Origin: Porites lobata
Lineage: Eukaryota > Cnidaria > Anthozoa > Scleractinia > Poritidae
DNA length: 64,000 bases
Direction: 5' to 3'
Assembly: GCA_942486035.1 (NCBI GenBank)
Contig: CALNXK010000036.1
Coordinates: forward strand, 1,013,501 to 1,077,500
This document shows positions 1 to 10,198 of this stretch, in pieces (within the stretch, counting starts at the first letter, position 1; each line of letters begins with the position of its first letter). The notes under the pieces were generated by a model that searched no databases, had not been told where the DNA came from, and saw nothing but the letters and a program-made list of their open reading frames with translations. A program made the translations under genes and the position numbers.

Positions 1-471
1 TTCGTTTTGATTCACTGATCGATTATTATTGTCATTATTATTTTCTTGTTTGTTCACTCGGGCGAAACTGGTCGGAAAAGCTGAGGTGGAAGTTGTAAGG
101 AAGAATTCATTGTTAAGAAGGAAGACATAATTTGTGATTATGAAATCCAGCTTTCGTTGTTTACTTGATAATCAAAAAACATATTAATGCAAAAGCAAAA
201 AATAAACGGTGGTACAAGACCCCGGTAATATCAGGGTAAAATCACCTAATTATACTGCTCAAGAATTAGGTCCCCTAATGTAGAAGTACTTTGAGTACCT
301 AGGCTCATTTTTGACTGTCACGTACAATTCAATTTAACTCAGTGACGAAATATTTCTACGTAAGTCGAGTTAATGTTGCGTTAAAAAGCTGTGCACAAAA
401 GGCCCATCCATTATCGACCAAAGACTACAGTCTGAACAAGCGCTTTTAAGTGAAGCTTAATTCCAGTCGTG

Positions 472-544
472 ATGAATAATGTAAAGATGCTCCTGCTTTT
501 CTCTTTCGTCCTCCTTGGAAAAACAGGGACAACTAATGGTGAAA
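472..544 (+). CDS. Signal-peptide exon of small secreted-protein gene, copy 1
   Basis: ATG at 472 starts MNNVKMLLLFSFVLLGKTG, a typical signal peptide with a hydrophobic core and small residues before a likely cleavage near TGTTNG. The exon ends GAAA|GTATTT at 544/545; an alternative donor AATG|GTGAAA a few bases upstream gives the same phase 1. Phase 1 matches both the exon at 2068 and the FN2 exons further downstream, so the mature product could be the short DSCPETS peptide, an FN2 protein, or both by alternative splicing. Copy 2 at 3267 starts with MKK instead of MNNVK. The TATA-like word seen upstream of copy 2 is CACAAAAGG here, so this copy may be weakly expressed. The exon is read from sequence; its function is not known. 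Confidence 0.6.
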
Positions 545-1094
545 GTATTTCTTTTCAACTGTTTTCTTGCTTTCTCTCCTTCCTTTTTATTTTTGTCTTT
601 GCACGAAAAAGACAAACAAAACGTCTGCTTATTGTAATATTTTAATTTTGCGCGGATCGAGATAAATATTCAACGTTAAGCCAAGTCCGCAGTACTGCCC
701 GGGACATATACAAACTCTCTAAATAGCAATTTTCTTCATTAGTGAGTGACAAAACTCCTTGACCAGTCAGTCCCTGACAATGCATAGGATTTAAGCTTTA
801 AAGAAACGTACATAAGCGATTAATCTTGATTTTTGTAGCCAGGGCTACGGATCATTACACAATCTAAGACGAAAATCTTAAAAAGGCAATTTTCATGGGG
901 ATAATGTTTTAAGAGTAGTTGATATTGATTTCAATTCCTAAAACACCTTTTCAAAACTTTAACGCGTAATATATATTGCGTTTTATAGTGTATATATTGT
1001 AAACAGTCTTTCACTCTGCTTGTTTGTGGTGGGACCTTTGAAAATAAGCAACAGCAATTATATGTGTGACTGACACAGGCGTCTCGGAAGAAAA

Positions 1095-1179
1095 AAACCG
1101 AGTACTCCTAATAGTCGAACCTATGACCTGCTGGTTATTAGTCCAGATGCTCTTCCATTAAGCTATTGACGGGAGACTC
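1095..1179 (-). repeat. tRNA-derived SINE head, copy 1
   Basis: On the minus strand there is a degenerate tRNA-like segment with an A-box-like AGCTTAATGG and a B box GGTTCGACT. It is followed by a run of T residues inside a small hairpin (CTCGG...CCGAG), which looks like a Pol III stop. The anticodon loop resembles CTAATAA, as in tRNA-Ile(AAT), but the stems are imperfect, so a SINE head is more likely than a working tRNA. The copy at 4311-4392 was carried along by the tandem duplication. Confidence 0.55.
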
Positions 1180-1731
1180 GTGGAAGCTTAGAAGCCGCTC
1201 AACTAGTTTCACGTGACAAACATACTTTATACTAAGAGCCTGCTTTTTCGCTGTAGTCTCTTGAGTACCTCCTTTACTGAAAAGTTATCATCAGTAGGGG
1301 CTTTTTTGTAACAGCCAAAACAGAACGCCAAGGGAAATTAAGCGAATGCATGATCGCTCGAGTAAATGTTTTTGAATTACTTTGAAGTAACTTGTAACTT
1401 GTAACTTTATTTGATTTACCACAAAATACAATTAACGATAAAACAAGACAGTTACACAAAAGCAAATGAAAGTGGCGAGGAAGCCCAAAAAGAAACCATG
1501 AGGCTTATAGACATTGGGCTCCCTCGAAGTAAAAATAAAGTTAACAGTAACAGTAAGGCCAGGAGAACCTTTTTTCCTAAACGTAGAAATTATAGGTGAG
1601 TTACCCAACCGCGATGACTCAATAGCCAAATTCTTCACAAAACCTTAAACCTGCGTCATCAATTGAAGTCGTTATAAACCTGCGTCATCAATTGAAGTCG
1701 TTATTTTACAAAAACCTGATAAAGTGAAACC

Positions 1732-1835
1732 TCGATATAACGAACAGATTTCCTTTGCCCTGATAATAGCAAAATATGTGAAAAAAAACTCGATATAACG
1801 AAAACTTGGCCTTTGGCGATAACGAGGTTCCACTG
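1732..1835. mobile_element. TA-flanked MITE, GTGGAACCTCGATATAAC family, copy 1
   Basis: The ends are inverted copies of a word close to CAGTGGAACCTCGATATAAC, and TA dinucleotides flank both sides (1730-1731, 1836-1837). A TA duplication with such ends points to the Tc1/mariner group. No transposase is present. Relatives lie at 4717-4862 and 55392-55566. Confidence 0.75.
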
Positions 1836-2067
1836 TACAGAAACGACAACAAATTAAACAACAATAGCGTGGTATCCAAGTAAAGGGCACTGCTTTGCTT
1901 GCCAGTCGCTTGTCACCTTTTCAGATGTTCTAGCAGTCCAAGGTACTGGAAAATTTCCCACTCTGAATATACTCGCCGCTTTTTGACAACTCCTAGAAAA
2001 AGAGTCTACTTTAATGGTGCGGCCTTTTGAGTATCTGCACCAAATTTAATTCCACTTTTTTCTTCAG

Positions 2068-2153
2068 ATTCATGCCCTGAAACATCCATCTCAGGCAGGG
2101 AGGTATCTTTCTCGTCCAAGGAAATAACACTGACTAGAGTCCGTTTCACTTAA
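2068..2153 (+). CDS. Last exon of small secreted peptide, copy 1
   Basis: A polypyrimidine tract ending TTCTTCAG precedes the exon at 2068. Read in phase 1, which matches the signal-peptide exon at 472-544, it encodes about 28 residues beginning [D/N]SCPETSISGREVSF and ends at TAA 2151-2153. The joined product would be a secreted peptide of roughly 30-35 mature residues with a single cysteine. The right-hand copy at 5100-5185 keeps the frame with only two or three changes, which suggests it is or was coding. I do not recognise the family. Intervening exons between 545 and 2067 cannot be excluded. Confidence 0.45.
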
Positions 2154-2313
2154 TTCATCCTTTCGTTCTCTGTCTTTAAAACAAAACTACCTCCTTTCTC
2201 CCCTGTTAAGAATTCGTTTTCGTGCTTGCAGGAAAAATAAAAATCGCTTTTGAGCTACCTTTTAAAAAGGTTATTTAAGAGAATGAGCACCCTTTGTCTA
2301 CTCCTTTAGGGTA

Positions 2314-2448
2314 ATGGGAATAGTCTTCACACTAACAGCACCGATTGACTTGCTGGATGCTAAAAACTTGGTTTCGATTTCTTATTCAAACTGGGGCTCG
2401 GATAATTACAGCGTTAACGGCGTCCAAAAAGTGATTGAATGGATTTAA
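2314..2448 (+). CDS. Small conserved ORF, 44 aa, copy 1
   Basis: A 44-codon ORF begins MGIVFTLTAPIDLLDAKNLV and ends at TAA 2446-2448. A CTCCTTTAG acceptor-like site sits just before it, so it may be a terminal exon (entered in phase 2, giving one extra Val) or a free small ORF. In the right-hand copy (5247-5375) the only substitution before the stop is a synonymous TCA to TCC; the stop there comes two codons earlier as TAG. The family is not recognised, and chance conservation from a young duplication is possible. Confidence 0.3.
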   Translation: MGIVFTLTAPIDLLDAKNLVSISYSNWGSDNYSVNGVQKVIEWI

Positions 2449-3194
2449 TGGGTCTGATAACTGTAGTTACGTAACGACTTAAATAGCTTTAACTATTTAA
2501 AAAGAAAATCGACAGGGCAATATAAGATGTTTCCATTTATTTTCGCCTAAGGCATTTCCATTGTGAAGGGTTTCTGCTCACAGTACTCTAGCCGGGCAAT
2601 CTTGATCAGCCATATTTCTTTATTCAGCCTTCAATCAATCGACCTCCATTAAATGAGTGAGATTTTGTGAAATCAAGACCTGTGAGCTTTCTCACTTCAA
2701 TGAAAAAACGTTAAATGGTTATGAAATGCTGCCACGTTGCTTGAGTTCATTTGCCATCTCCCACTTGCAATAATTAGTCACTAATGTACAGGTTCTCGTT
2801 TTGATTCCTAGATTATTATTGTCATTATTATTTTCTTGTTTGTTCACTCGGGCGAAACTGGTCGGAAAAGCTGAGGTGGAAGTTGTAAGGAAGAATTCTT
2901 TGTTAGGAAGGCAGACATAATTTGTTATTATGGGATCCGGCTTTTGTTGTTTACTTAATATTCAAAAAACATATTAATGCAAAAGCAAAAAAAACATAAA
3001 CACTAGTGGAACACCCCGGTAATATGAGGGTAAAATCGCGTAATAATACTTCTCAAGAATTAGGTCCCCCAATGTAGAAGTACTTTTGAGTACCTAGGCT
3101 CATTTTTAACTGTCACGTACAATTCAATTTAATTCAGTGACGAAATATGTCTACGTAAGTCGATAGAGTTAATGTTGCGTTGAAAAACTGTGCA

Positions 3195-3200
3195 TATAAG
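3195..3200 (+). promoter_or_regulatory. Candidate TATA box upstream of copy 2 signal exon
   Basis: CATATAAGG lies about 70 bp before the ATG at 3267, a usual spacing if transcription starts about 30 bp downstream. The same position in copy 1 reads CACAAAAGG, so the duplicates differ exactly at the core promoter word. The site is seen in sequence; its activity is inferred. Confidence 0.4.
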
Positions 3201-3266
3201 GCCCATTATCGACAAAAGACAGCAGTCTGAACAAGCGGTGTTTAGTGAAGTTCAATTCCAGTCGTG

Positions 3267-3333
3267 ATGAAGAAGATGCTCCTGCTTTTCTCTTTCGTCC
3301 TCCTTGGAAAAACAGGGACAACTAATGGTGAAG
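3267..3333 (+). CDS. Signal-peptide exon of small secreted-protein gene, copy 2
   Basis: ATG at 3267 starts MKKMLLLFSFVLLGKTGTTN, with a basic N-end, a hydrophobic core and a small-residue cleavage zone. The exon ends GAAG|GTATTT at 3333/3334, in phase 1. Its partner last exon is 5100-5185, or an FN2 exon if long-range splicing occurs. The TATA-like word at 3195 makes this the better promoter of the two copies. Secretion is inferred from the signal peptide. No enzyme or binding motif is visible in the small product. Confidence 0.6.
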
Positions 3334-3841
3334 GTATTTCTTTTCAGCAGTTTCCTTGCTTTCTTTCCTACTTTTCTATTTTTGTCTTTGCATGAAAAAG
3401 ATGACAACAGTGACAACCAAAGGCGAAGGTCTATTTTTTGGTCTTTGCATGACAAAGAGAAACAAAACGTCTACTCATTGTAACAGTTTATATTTGCGCG
3501 ATCAAGAAAAATATCCAACCTTAAGCCAAATCCGCAGTACTACCCGGGACATAAACAAACTCTCTAACTAGCAATTATCTTCGTTAGTCAGTGACAAACG
3601 TTCTTGACCAATCCGTCCTTGATAACGTCCAGCCTCCTCCTGATAGTATACAAGTTTTAAAGAAAAGTACATACGCGATTGATCTTGATCTTGTAACTAT
3701 AAGGGCTGTGGATCATTACACAATCTAAGACGAAAATCTTAAAAAGGCAATTTTCGTGGGGATAATGTTTTTCAAGTGTAGCTGGTATTGATTTCAATTC
3801 CTGAAACACCTTTTCAAACCTTTGACGCGTAATATATATAT

Positions 3842-4183
3842 ACAATCTTATTAGCCCAGTTTTTGGTCCATACTGTAAATTACGGACCGAGTCTTTTTTC
3901 CATCGATTTATGGCCGGAGCGGGAATCCTCTTCGATAAGATTGCGAGTTAGTTTCCTCATCGCCTTCGTTCAAATAAACACAGTTTTCAAATTTTGAAGG
4001 ACAAAGCCAGCATCCAAGTCCTCAAGGTTGACAGGCGTCTTATAACTTTATTTAAACCTTTGTTCCGAGGTAAAGAGATTTAGAGCTCCGAAATGAGCAC
4101 TTTCTTTGCAAATTTTGTTCCGCCGCAGCAAGTTACGGACCTCAAATTGACCAATCGCATGGCGAAAACAGACTCAGACATAT
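3842..4183. repeat. Insertion specific to the right tandem copy
   Basis: Copy 1 reads straight through an AT tract near 970-980, whereas copy 2 carries about 340 extra bases here between ATATATA-type flanks. The left part of this insert, together with about 130 bp of flank, occurs again inverted at about 6899-7075. That later copying event must therefore postdate the insertion. No coding potential is visible. Confidence 0.7.
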
Positions 4184-4310
4184 AATAATACGTTTTATAG
4201 TGTATATATTGTAAATAGCCTCTCACTCCTGTTATTTGTGGTGGAACCTTTGAAAATAAGCAACAACTGAATTATGTATGAGTGACACAGGCGTCTCGGA
4301 AGAAAAAAAC

Positions 4311-4392
4311 CGAGAACTCCTCATAGAAGTCGAACCTATGACCTTCTGGTTATTAGTTCATATGCTCTACCCTTAAGCTACCGACGGGAGAC
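4311..4392 (-). repeat. tRNA-derived SINE head, copy 2
   Basis: This is the minus-strand counterpart of 1095-1179. It has A-box-like TAGCTTAAGGGTAGAGC, B box GGTTCGACT, and a T-run terminator within a TCTCGG...CCGAGA hairpin. Its D arm is better preserved than in copy 1. Confidence 0.55.
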
Positions 4393-4716
4393 TCGTGGAA
4401 GCTTAGAAACCTTTAAACTAGTTTCATGTGACAAACATCCTGCACACTAAGAGCCTGCTTTTTCGCTGTAGTCTCTTGAGTACCTCCTTCACTGAAATGT
4501 TAACATCGATAGGGGCTTTTTTGTAACAGCCAAAACAGAACGCCAAGGGGAATTAAGCGAATGGTCGCTTGAATAAATGTCTTTGAATTTATACTTTGAA
4601 GTGTGAGTTCCTTGAGAACCTTTTTCCTAAACGAAGATATTATAGGTGAGTTACTCAACCGTGAGACTCGATAATTAAATTCTTAATTGTAGTCGTTATT
4701 TTACAAAAACCTGATA

Positions 4717-4862
4717 CAGTGGAACCTCGATATAAAGGAAACGATTTTCTTTACCCTAGTAATAGTAAAATATATGAAAAAGAACCTCGATATAACGAAA
4801 ACGTGTTATAGCGAACAAATTTTGCCAGTCCCTTGGCCCTTCGTTATACCGAGGTTCCATTG
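4717..4862. mobile_element. TA-flanked MITE, GTGGAACCTCGATATAAC family, copy 2
   Basis: The left end is CAGTGGAACCTCGATATAA and the right end is the inverse CGAGGTTCCATTG. TA flanks the left at 4715-4716 and is mutated to CA on the right. It is longer than its duplicate at 1732-1835, so one of the two has a length change. Confidence 0.75.
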
Positions 4863-5099
4863 CACAGAAATGTCAACAAATTAAACAACAAAAGCGTGGT
4901 ATCCATGACAAGTAAAGTGCACTGCTTTGCTTGCCAGTCGCTTGTCACCTTTTCAGATGTTCTAGCAGTCCAAGATACTGGAAAACTTCCCACTCTGAAT
5001 ATACTCGCCGCTTTTTGACAACTCCTAGAAAAAGCGTCTACTTTAATGGTACGGTTCTTTGAGTATGTAAACCAAATTTAATTCTCCTTTTTCCTTCAG

Positions 5100-5185
5100 A
5101 TTCATGCCCTGAAACATCTATCTCAGGCAGGGAGGTATCTTTCTCGTCCAAGGAAACAATACTGACTAGAGTCCGTTTCACTTAA
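5100..5185 (+). CDS. Last exon of small secreted peptide, copy 2
   Basis: The acceptor TTCCTTCAG precedes 5100. Phase-1 reading gives [D/G]SCPETSISGREVSF and so on to TAA at 5183-5185, about 28 residues. Relative to copy 1 only the stretch KEITL/KETIL changes. The frame, stop and splice phase are kept in both copies. With 3267-3333 it would encode a signal peptide plus one short mature peptide. The family is not recognised. Confidence 0.45.
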
Positions 5186-5246
5186 TTCATCCTCAGTTTC
5201 GTTCTATTTAAGGGAATGAGCACCCTTTGTCTACTCCTTTAGGGTA

Positions 5247-5375
5247 ATGGGAATAGTCTTCACACTAACAGCACCGATTGACTTGCTGGATGCTAAAAAC
5301 TTGGTTTCGATTTCTTATTCCAACTGGGGCTCGGATAATTACAGCGTTAACGGCGTCCAAAAAGTGATTGAATAG
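5247..5375 (+). CDS. Small conserved ORF, copy 2
   Basis: This is the counterpart of 2314-2448, again beginning MGIVFTLTAPIDLLDAKNLV and ending at TAG 5373-5375, two codons earlier. It is preceded by the same CTCCTTTAGGGTA word. Whether it is translated or spliced is unknown. Confidence 0.3.
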   Translation: MGIVFTLTAPIDLLDAKNLVSISYSNWGSDNYSVNGVQKVIE

Positions 5376-5719
5376 ATTGAATGGATCTGATAATTGTAGT
5401 TACGTAACGACTTAAATAGCTTTAATTATTTAAAAAGAAAATCGACAGGGCAATATAAGATGTTTCCATATATTTTTGCCTAAGGAATTTCCATTGTGAA
5501 GGGTTTCTGCTCAAAGTACTCTAGCGGCATTCTTGATCAGCCATATTTCATTATTCTGCCTTCGATCAATCGACCCATCCATGTAATGAGTGCGATTTTG
5601 TGAATTCAAGACCTGTAAGCTTTCTTACGTCAATGAAAAATGTTAAATGGTTACTGACAGAAATGCTGCCATGTTGCTTGCGTTCAATTACCATGCATCT
5701 CCCACCAGCAAAACATTTA

Positions 5720-8170
5720 TGAAATTGTTAATGTAAAAGTTTTCGTTGTGTTCAACTGATTTGTTATCAATGTTTTCTTGTTTTTGTTCAACCGGCCAAA
5801 ACTGATCAATACAATTGAGGTGGAAGTCGTAAGGAAGAAGCTAATATTTGCCTAAGAAGGAAGTCTTAATTAGTTCTTATTTAATGAACAAACATTTACA
5901 GGTCATGTTCTCAGAATAACTGTTTCTAATGGTTATAAATATTACCTTGCCTTTTTTTATTTTTTATTTTTATCAACTAAGTTTGATATCTTAATTCACA
6001 TAGTTAACTTAATTAGGTTTAAAAAATGATTTAGTCTGTTTATATTGGTTAATCAATATACATTTCTTTTATGCACTCGCTACTGTAAGCGTATGTGCGA
6101 AATTATTTTTTAACTTATTATTATTAATTGCTATTATGGCAGGTTTATTTCATTTTGATAAGGCCAGTAAAAGACGCTTTTTTTCTCCACTTGACTGGGC
6201 TATAATTTACTGGGTAACTTTTGCATATCAAAAAAATACACGAGTTTCCTATTGATCAAATGCATCAGTGTCAAACATGCTAATGACACTGATGCAAAGA
6301 GTTTATGACAGAGGGCATAAATATGCTTTGAATCCGACTCAGGCTCTTTTCAGCCGAAGCCGCTAGACTAGGGTTAAACTTAGCTCTATGGTCCAAAACA
6401 TATTTCTGACCAAGAACGTAGACTCTATTTGGTGTATCACTTTGCAGGGCATTGAGAAAATGAAGACGTCAAAAAACGACAAGAAAACCACCAGGACAGT
6501 CTAAATCAAATCACGCGAGCATTCTGACTTGTTCAATGGCTTTTATTTTTGCCCGAATCTGGCTAGAAAGTACAATATCGTGTCATTTGAGTTTTAAAGA
6601 TTATAATATACACGGAAGCTTATTTGTAAGGGTTAAAATTCAATTTACATGTATACAAATGTTTAACTCACAGTTTGGCATAATTGGCTGAACTGAGTTC
6701 CTTTGGCTTGAATCGACTTGAAGCCTCAAACGTACCTACAATTCCGCTGACTACGGAGCTACTACAGGCGTTATTTACAACAGAAAAGTCTAACCATTCT
6801 GTGTTTTCAGCCATGAAAATGGCAGCGCGATTTCTTTGCCAAACTATGAAAGAAAACAGCTGAAACATTACAATGGCGTCTCTAGTTTGAGCACTCGGTC
6901 AGTAATTTACAGTGCGGACCAAAAACTGGGCTAATAAGATTGTATATAGATATTACGCGTCAAAGGTTTGAAAAGGTGTTTCAGGAATTGAAATCAATAC
7001 CAGCTACACTTGAAAAACATTATCCCCACGAAAATTGCCTTTTTAAGATTTTCTTCTTAGATTGTGTAATGATCCTTGGAATCAAGTAGAGTTACCGATA
7101 ATAAAATGTTTAAATTGACCACTTTCAGACTGAATGACTTGTGGACAATCTGAACATTAATATTTTAATTTTTTTTTTTTTACTATTTAAAACAACTTTT
7201 GCAGCTTTTTCGAAGGTTAAGGTCAAGTCAGAAAAAATATCAGACTCAAAACCTATGCAAGTCTTGTCTGGCAGACCAACTAGGAATTGATATTTTTCCA
7301 AGATACCTTTAGAAACTAAAACAACAGTCAGCTGCACCGTTTTTAATTATCAGAAAGAACTTAACTTGACAAATAATTAATTTCGCTATGATTTACCGGC
7401 TATGAAAAAAAAGCAACATTTTTTAGACCTACATGTAGGATTGACCTTATACTAATTCTATTAATAGGTATTATTTTTATATGCCAATTGCCACAGGAGT
7501 AACATAATATCTGACAGGACAGATATAAACGATCCTGACTCTTGAGTTGAGTCTTGTCTCTCTTCAATAGCGTAATATGACAATTTCAGTCAAGAAACGG
7601 AATACTTTATATTTATCCAACCGTCCGAAAGCAGCTCTGATTTCCCTGTGCTAAATACCCTAAAAGAAGACTTTTTGAAGCACACTGTTATCAGAATCTA
7701 CTTTGAACTCAGTCATTTCAAGCAAGACTGCGAAGTTCGCGTGTAAGGACTGATTTAAACACTGATATGATTACGGAACATCTCAGCACCGTTGGCCTTC
7801 CAATAAATTCAGATTTGATTGTCATGGTGCGGACAATAGGGTTTGCATTCCAAATAATCGAAGCCGCCTGTCAACAGCGATTGATAACATGACTCGAATG
7901 GCGAATTCAAAAACATGGCATGCCGGTGGTCTACCTTCAATAAGGAAAGAAAATAATTACGTTTGTTATACTCAGTAATCGAATCGATCAAAAACAAAAA
8001 GCAGCAACTAAAATTAAACAAACTTTTCGCTAGTATTATAGTAGTATCATCAGTGAAATGTTAATAGTTCTACAGTATGAACAGGAGAAAATTACACGTA
8101 TGATTGCTATCCTAACTCACTTACTCACCTAACAAACTAATATGCATGAACCTGACGTCGGGACGAATTT
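5720..8170. other. Intergenic or intronic stretch with no gene seen
   Basis: The stretch is AT-rich. Its short ORFs lack family features or splice context. The only structure recognised is the inverted duplicate at 6899-7075. Confidence 0.5.
6899..7075 (-). repeat. Inverted copy of 3711-3890
   Basis: Read on the minus strand this matches the plus strand around 3711-3890 almost perfectly. It spans both the flank and the start of the copy-2-specific insertion. The few differences include CTTCTTAG for CGTCTTAG. It is a recent inverted, dispersed copy. Confidence 0.85.
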
Positions 8171-8279
8171 TTGGAGCGTTTTTTGACCATCAGTCATATA
8201 TTCAGGTCACGTAGGGGAAGAATTTCAGATGCGTCGCGGCAAAATTGGTAAACAACTTTAACTGGAAAAACCAGCGTCT

Positions 8280-8438
8280 ACGGAGCCCACTTCCTACCAC
8301 CTAATTTTTATCATCAAGTTTCTTTTTTGCCAGAAAAAAAAACAGTCGTGCCGAAAAAAGAAATTCGTGCCAGCGAAAACTGACGTCGTGAAAAAGAAAC
8401 TTGATGATAAATATTAGGTGGCACTAACTGGGCTCCGT
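8280..8438. mobile_element. Foldback MITE, ACGGAGCCC ends, copy 1
   Basis: Long imperfect inverted arms (CCACCTAATTTTTATCATC... and its inverse ...ATTAGGTGG) run almost to the centre, flanked by TA. Half of the left tip is diverged. The related copy at 17702-17930 sits at the same place before a sister FN2 exon. Confidence 0.75.
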
Positions 8439-8605
8439 AAGTACAGTCTCGCTGGTTTAGTCACGTAAGCCTGTTTTTTTTTTTGTAGTTTCTCATATCT
8501 TACTCTTAGTTTTATGGAAACTGGTTTCAGCAAATCCCAAGGGATTATAAAATCTTTACCATCGCTGCAATGCTCTTAAAATAGGGTCCCAAGGGAAATA
8601 CACAC

Positions 8606-8948
8606 GCCTCAATAGACCTTTTAACCGATACGGAGGCCATATTGAATTTATCAGATCTACGGAGTATTGTGGGATGTCCAGGTTGCGCTCGATCAGTAAT
8701 TACATGCGTTTTTGGGGGGAAAAGAGAACTTCAATGTATATTTCTCGGGGAAAAGGCGATCATCATTGCATCCAAAAACGGCACAATCATTTACAATCAT
8801 TTTCTAGAAAAATTGGCCCGAAAAGCGCGCGTAAATAATGATGCTAGTATATCGGATCGTGCTCATGCCCCCTAGGTATCCCATAATACTCCTTAAATCC
8901 AAGTAATTCAATATGGCGGCCGTATCGGTAAAGACTTGTCAATGAGGC
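8606..8948. mobile_element. MITE with GCCTCA...CCGATACGG ends, copy 1
   Basis: Terminal inverted repeats of about 45 bp contain CGATACGGNGGCCATATTGA at the left and its inverse at the right. It is 343 bp long and has no transposase. It lies about 90 bp before the FN2 exon at 9038 and was copied with it; see 18094-18404 and the truncated copy at 9873-10067. Confidence 0.75.
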
Positions 8949-9037
8949 TACGTGGCGCTCCTAGGGAAAAGTTGAAGGTGAGAAAACCGGATTGAGTTTG
9001 ATTAAATAGTGTCACTAATGTTTTTCTTTTTTAATAG

Positions 9038-9187
9038 ACTGCACTCCGAAAACAACAACTGGCCAATACTGCAGTATTCCCTTTGAATACGACAGCGTAA
9101 CCTACTACGGTTGCACTGATGTTGATCATGATCAACCCTGGTGCTCTTTGACTCCGCAGTATAGTGATGAACAATGGGGAAATTGTG
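9038..9187 (+). CDS. Fibronectin type II domain exon (FN2-1)
   Basis: The acceptor TTTTTTAATAG precedes 9038 and the donor GTGAGT follows 9187. The 150-nt exon has phase 1 at both ends, so it can be added or skipped without breaking frame. It encodes one FN2 module: CSIPFEYDSVTYYGC, then TDVDHDQPWCSLTP, ending WGNC. The FN2 hallmarks (C-x2-PF, central C, W-C, aromatic before the last C) are all present. FN2 modules bind collagen, gelatin or glycans in extracellular proteins. The encoded protein is expected to be secreted, but which signal exon it uses is not shown. Sister exon 18493-18639 differs at only a few residues and lacks one codon (SDEQ versus SGQ). Confidence 0.85.
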
Positions 9188-9574
9188 GTGAGTTTTTAAC
9201 ACTTTTCAGACTGTGTCGTCTGGGAATCTGAGGTTGGTTCCGACTTGCGGCCATCTCATGGTAATTTCACCGCTTATGATAAGGCCAGCAAGTTGATATT
9301 TACACAAAAGATGTACTCCGCAGTCTTCAAATTATTTGTTTTTGATTGAAATCATTTAGGCATTATTACGCCTATTTATAATCGAACGCACGGAGAAAAG
9401 GTAAACATAATTATTTAATATTTTTGCATATTTAGTAGAGGAGACTGGTTAGGAAAGCCGGCAAACATCAAAGTTGAAAACAACGGTGTTGTAGTTTATG
9501 TGGTGTTGTAATTTATGTTGGAAGCTCCCTGTCCCTACAAAATCCTTTGTTTTTCGTTCACAATTTGTATAGGT

Positions 9575-9734
9575 AATAGCATGATTTGTAGTGATATTTG
9601 GCATAAATACCACGAGTGATATTTCAAAACTATTATACGTAATTTCACGAGCCGTTACGCGAGTGAAATTTGAGACAATTTTGAAATATCAAGAGTGGTA
9701 TTTATGCCAAATATCACTTACAAATCATGCTATT
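9575..9734. mobile_element. Foldback MITE, AATAGCATGATTTGT family, copy 1
   Basis: Two arms of about 60 bp read AATAGCATGATTTGTAGTGA and its inverse, with inner parts GGCATAAATACCAC. The full length is about 160 bp. A diverged relative lies at 22037-22196. Confidence 0.75.
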
Positions 9735-9872
9735 ATTTGTTTATACTACTACCCGTAAAAGGTTTGTAATTTTCACATGTAGTTATTTCAAATTAAGCTG
9801 AAATACTACTGCTCTAAGCCAATCAGATTGCAGAAGAATTTTACTAAAGAAGATTTGGAAAGTAGCTCTGAT

Positions 9873-10067
9873 CAGCATTACGTCCAAAAACGGCACAACG
9901 TTTTTTTTTCGATTACAATCGTTTTCAAGGAAAACTTAAAGAAAATTGGCTCGAAAAGCTCTCGTAAATAATGATGCGAGTATATCATATATAGGCATCC
10001 CATAATACTCCTTAAATCCAATTAATTCAATATGGCCGCTGTATCGGTAAAAGCTCGTCAATGAGGC
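9873..10067. mobile_element. Left-truncated copy of the CCGATACGG MITE
   Basis: This keeps the interior and right terminal repeat of the 8606-8948 element but begins in the middle of it, directly after a flank (9838-9872) that matches 20949-20985. It marks a recombination or conversion junction in the FN2 array. Confidence 0.65.
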
Positions 10068-10155
10068 TACGCGGCGCTCATATGGAAAAGTTGAAGGTGA
10101 GAAAAGCGGATTGAGTTTGATTAAATAGTGTCACTATTGTCTTCTTTTTTAATAG

Positions 10156-10198
10156 ACTGTACCCCGAAAACAACAAACTCCTTCAGGGGATAATAGAG
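10156..10198 (+). pseudogene. Truncated FN2 exon start
   Basis: After a normal TTTTTTAATAG acceptor come only about 19 bases of the FN2 exon (ACTGTACCCCGAAAACAAC). The sequence then joins CTCCTTCAGGGGATAATAGAG, which in the sister block at 21192 lies beyond the FN2 exon. The domain body has been deleted, so this exon cannot encode a module. Confidence 0.7.

Larger units (their letters stand above)
1..2792. repeat. Tandem duplication, left copy (about 2.8 kb)
   Basis: The whole stretch is repeated in direct orientation starting near 2793. The same landmarks appear in the same order in both copies: signal-peptide exon, tRNA-derived SINE, a TA-flanked MITE, the DSCPETS exon and a small ORF. The copies are close to identical over most of their length. 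The left copy lacks a roughly 340-bp insertion found in the right copy at about 3842-4183. The right copy has deletions, for example between its last exon and the ORF at 5247. Confidence 0.9.
2793..5720. repeat. Tandem duplication, right copy
   Basis: This is the direct repeat of 1-2792. It carries its own signal-peptide exon, SINE head, MITE, last exon and small ORF. A roughly 340-bp segment at about 3842-4183, which begins CAATCTTATTAGCCCAG, is inserted in an AT-rich tract relative to the left copy. Similarity to the left copy fades after about 5720. Confidence 0.88.

Noticed and set aside
1095..1179. Functional tRNA-Ile
   Set aside because: Acceptor and anticodon stems do not pair well, and the duplicate differs in stem bases without compensation. 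A SINE head is more likely.
3356..3571. 71-aa plus-strand ORF after the copy-2 signal exon
   Set aside because: It begins inside the intron right after the donor at 3334 and has no counterpart frame in the left tandem copy.
4833..5018. 61-aa ORF with closely spaced cysteines
   Set aside because: Its start lies in the MITE at 4717-4862 and no good acceptor leads into the cysteine part. The left copy has no matching start.
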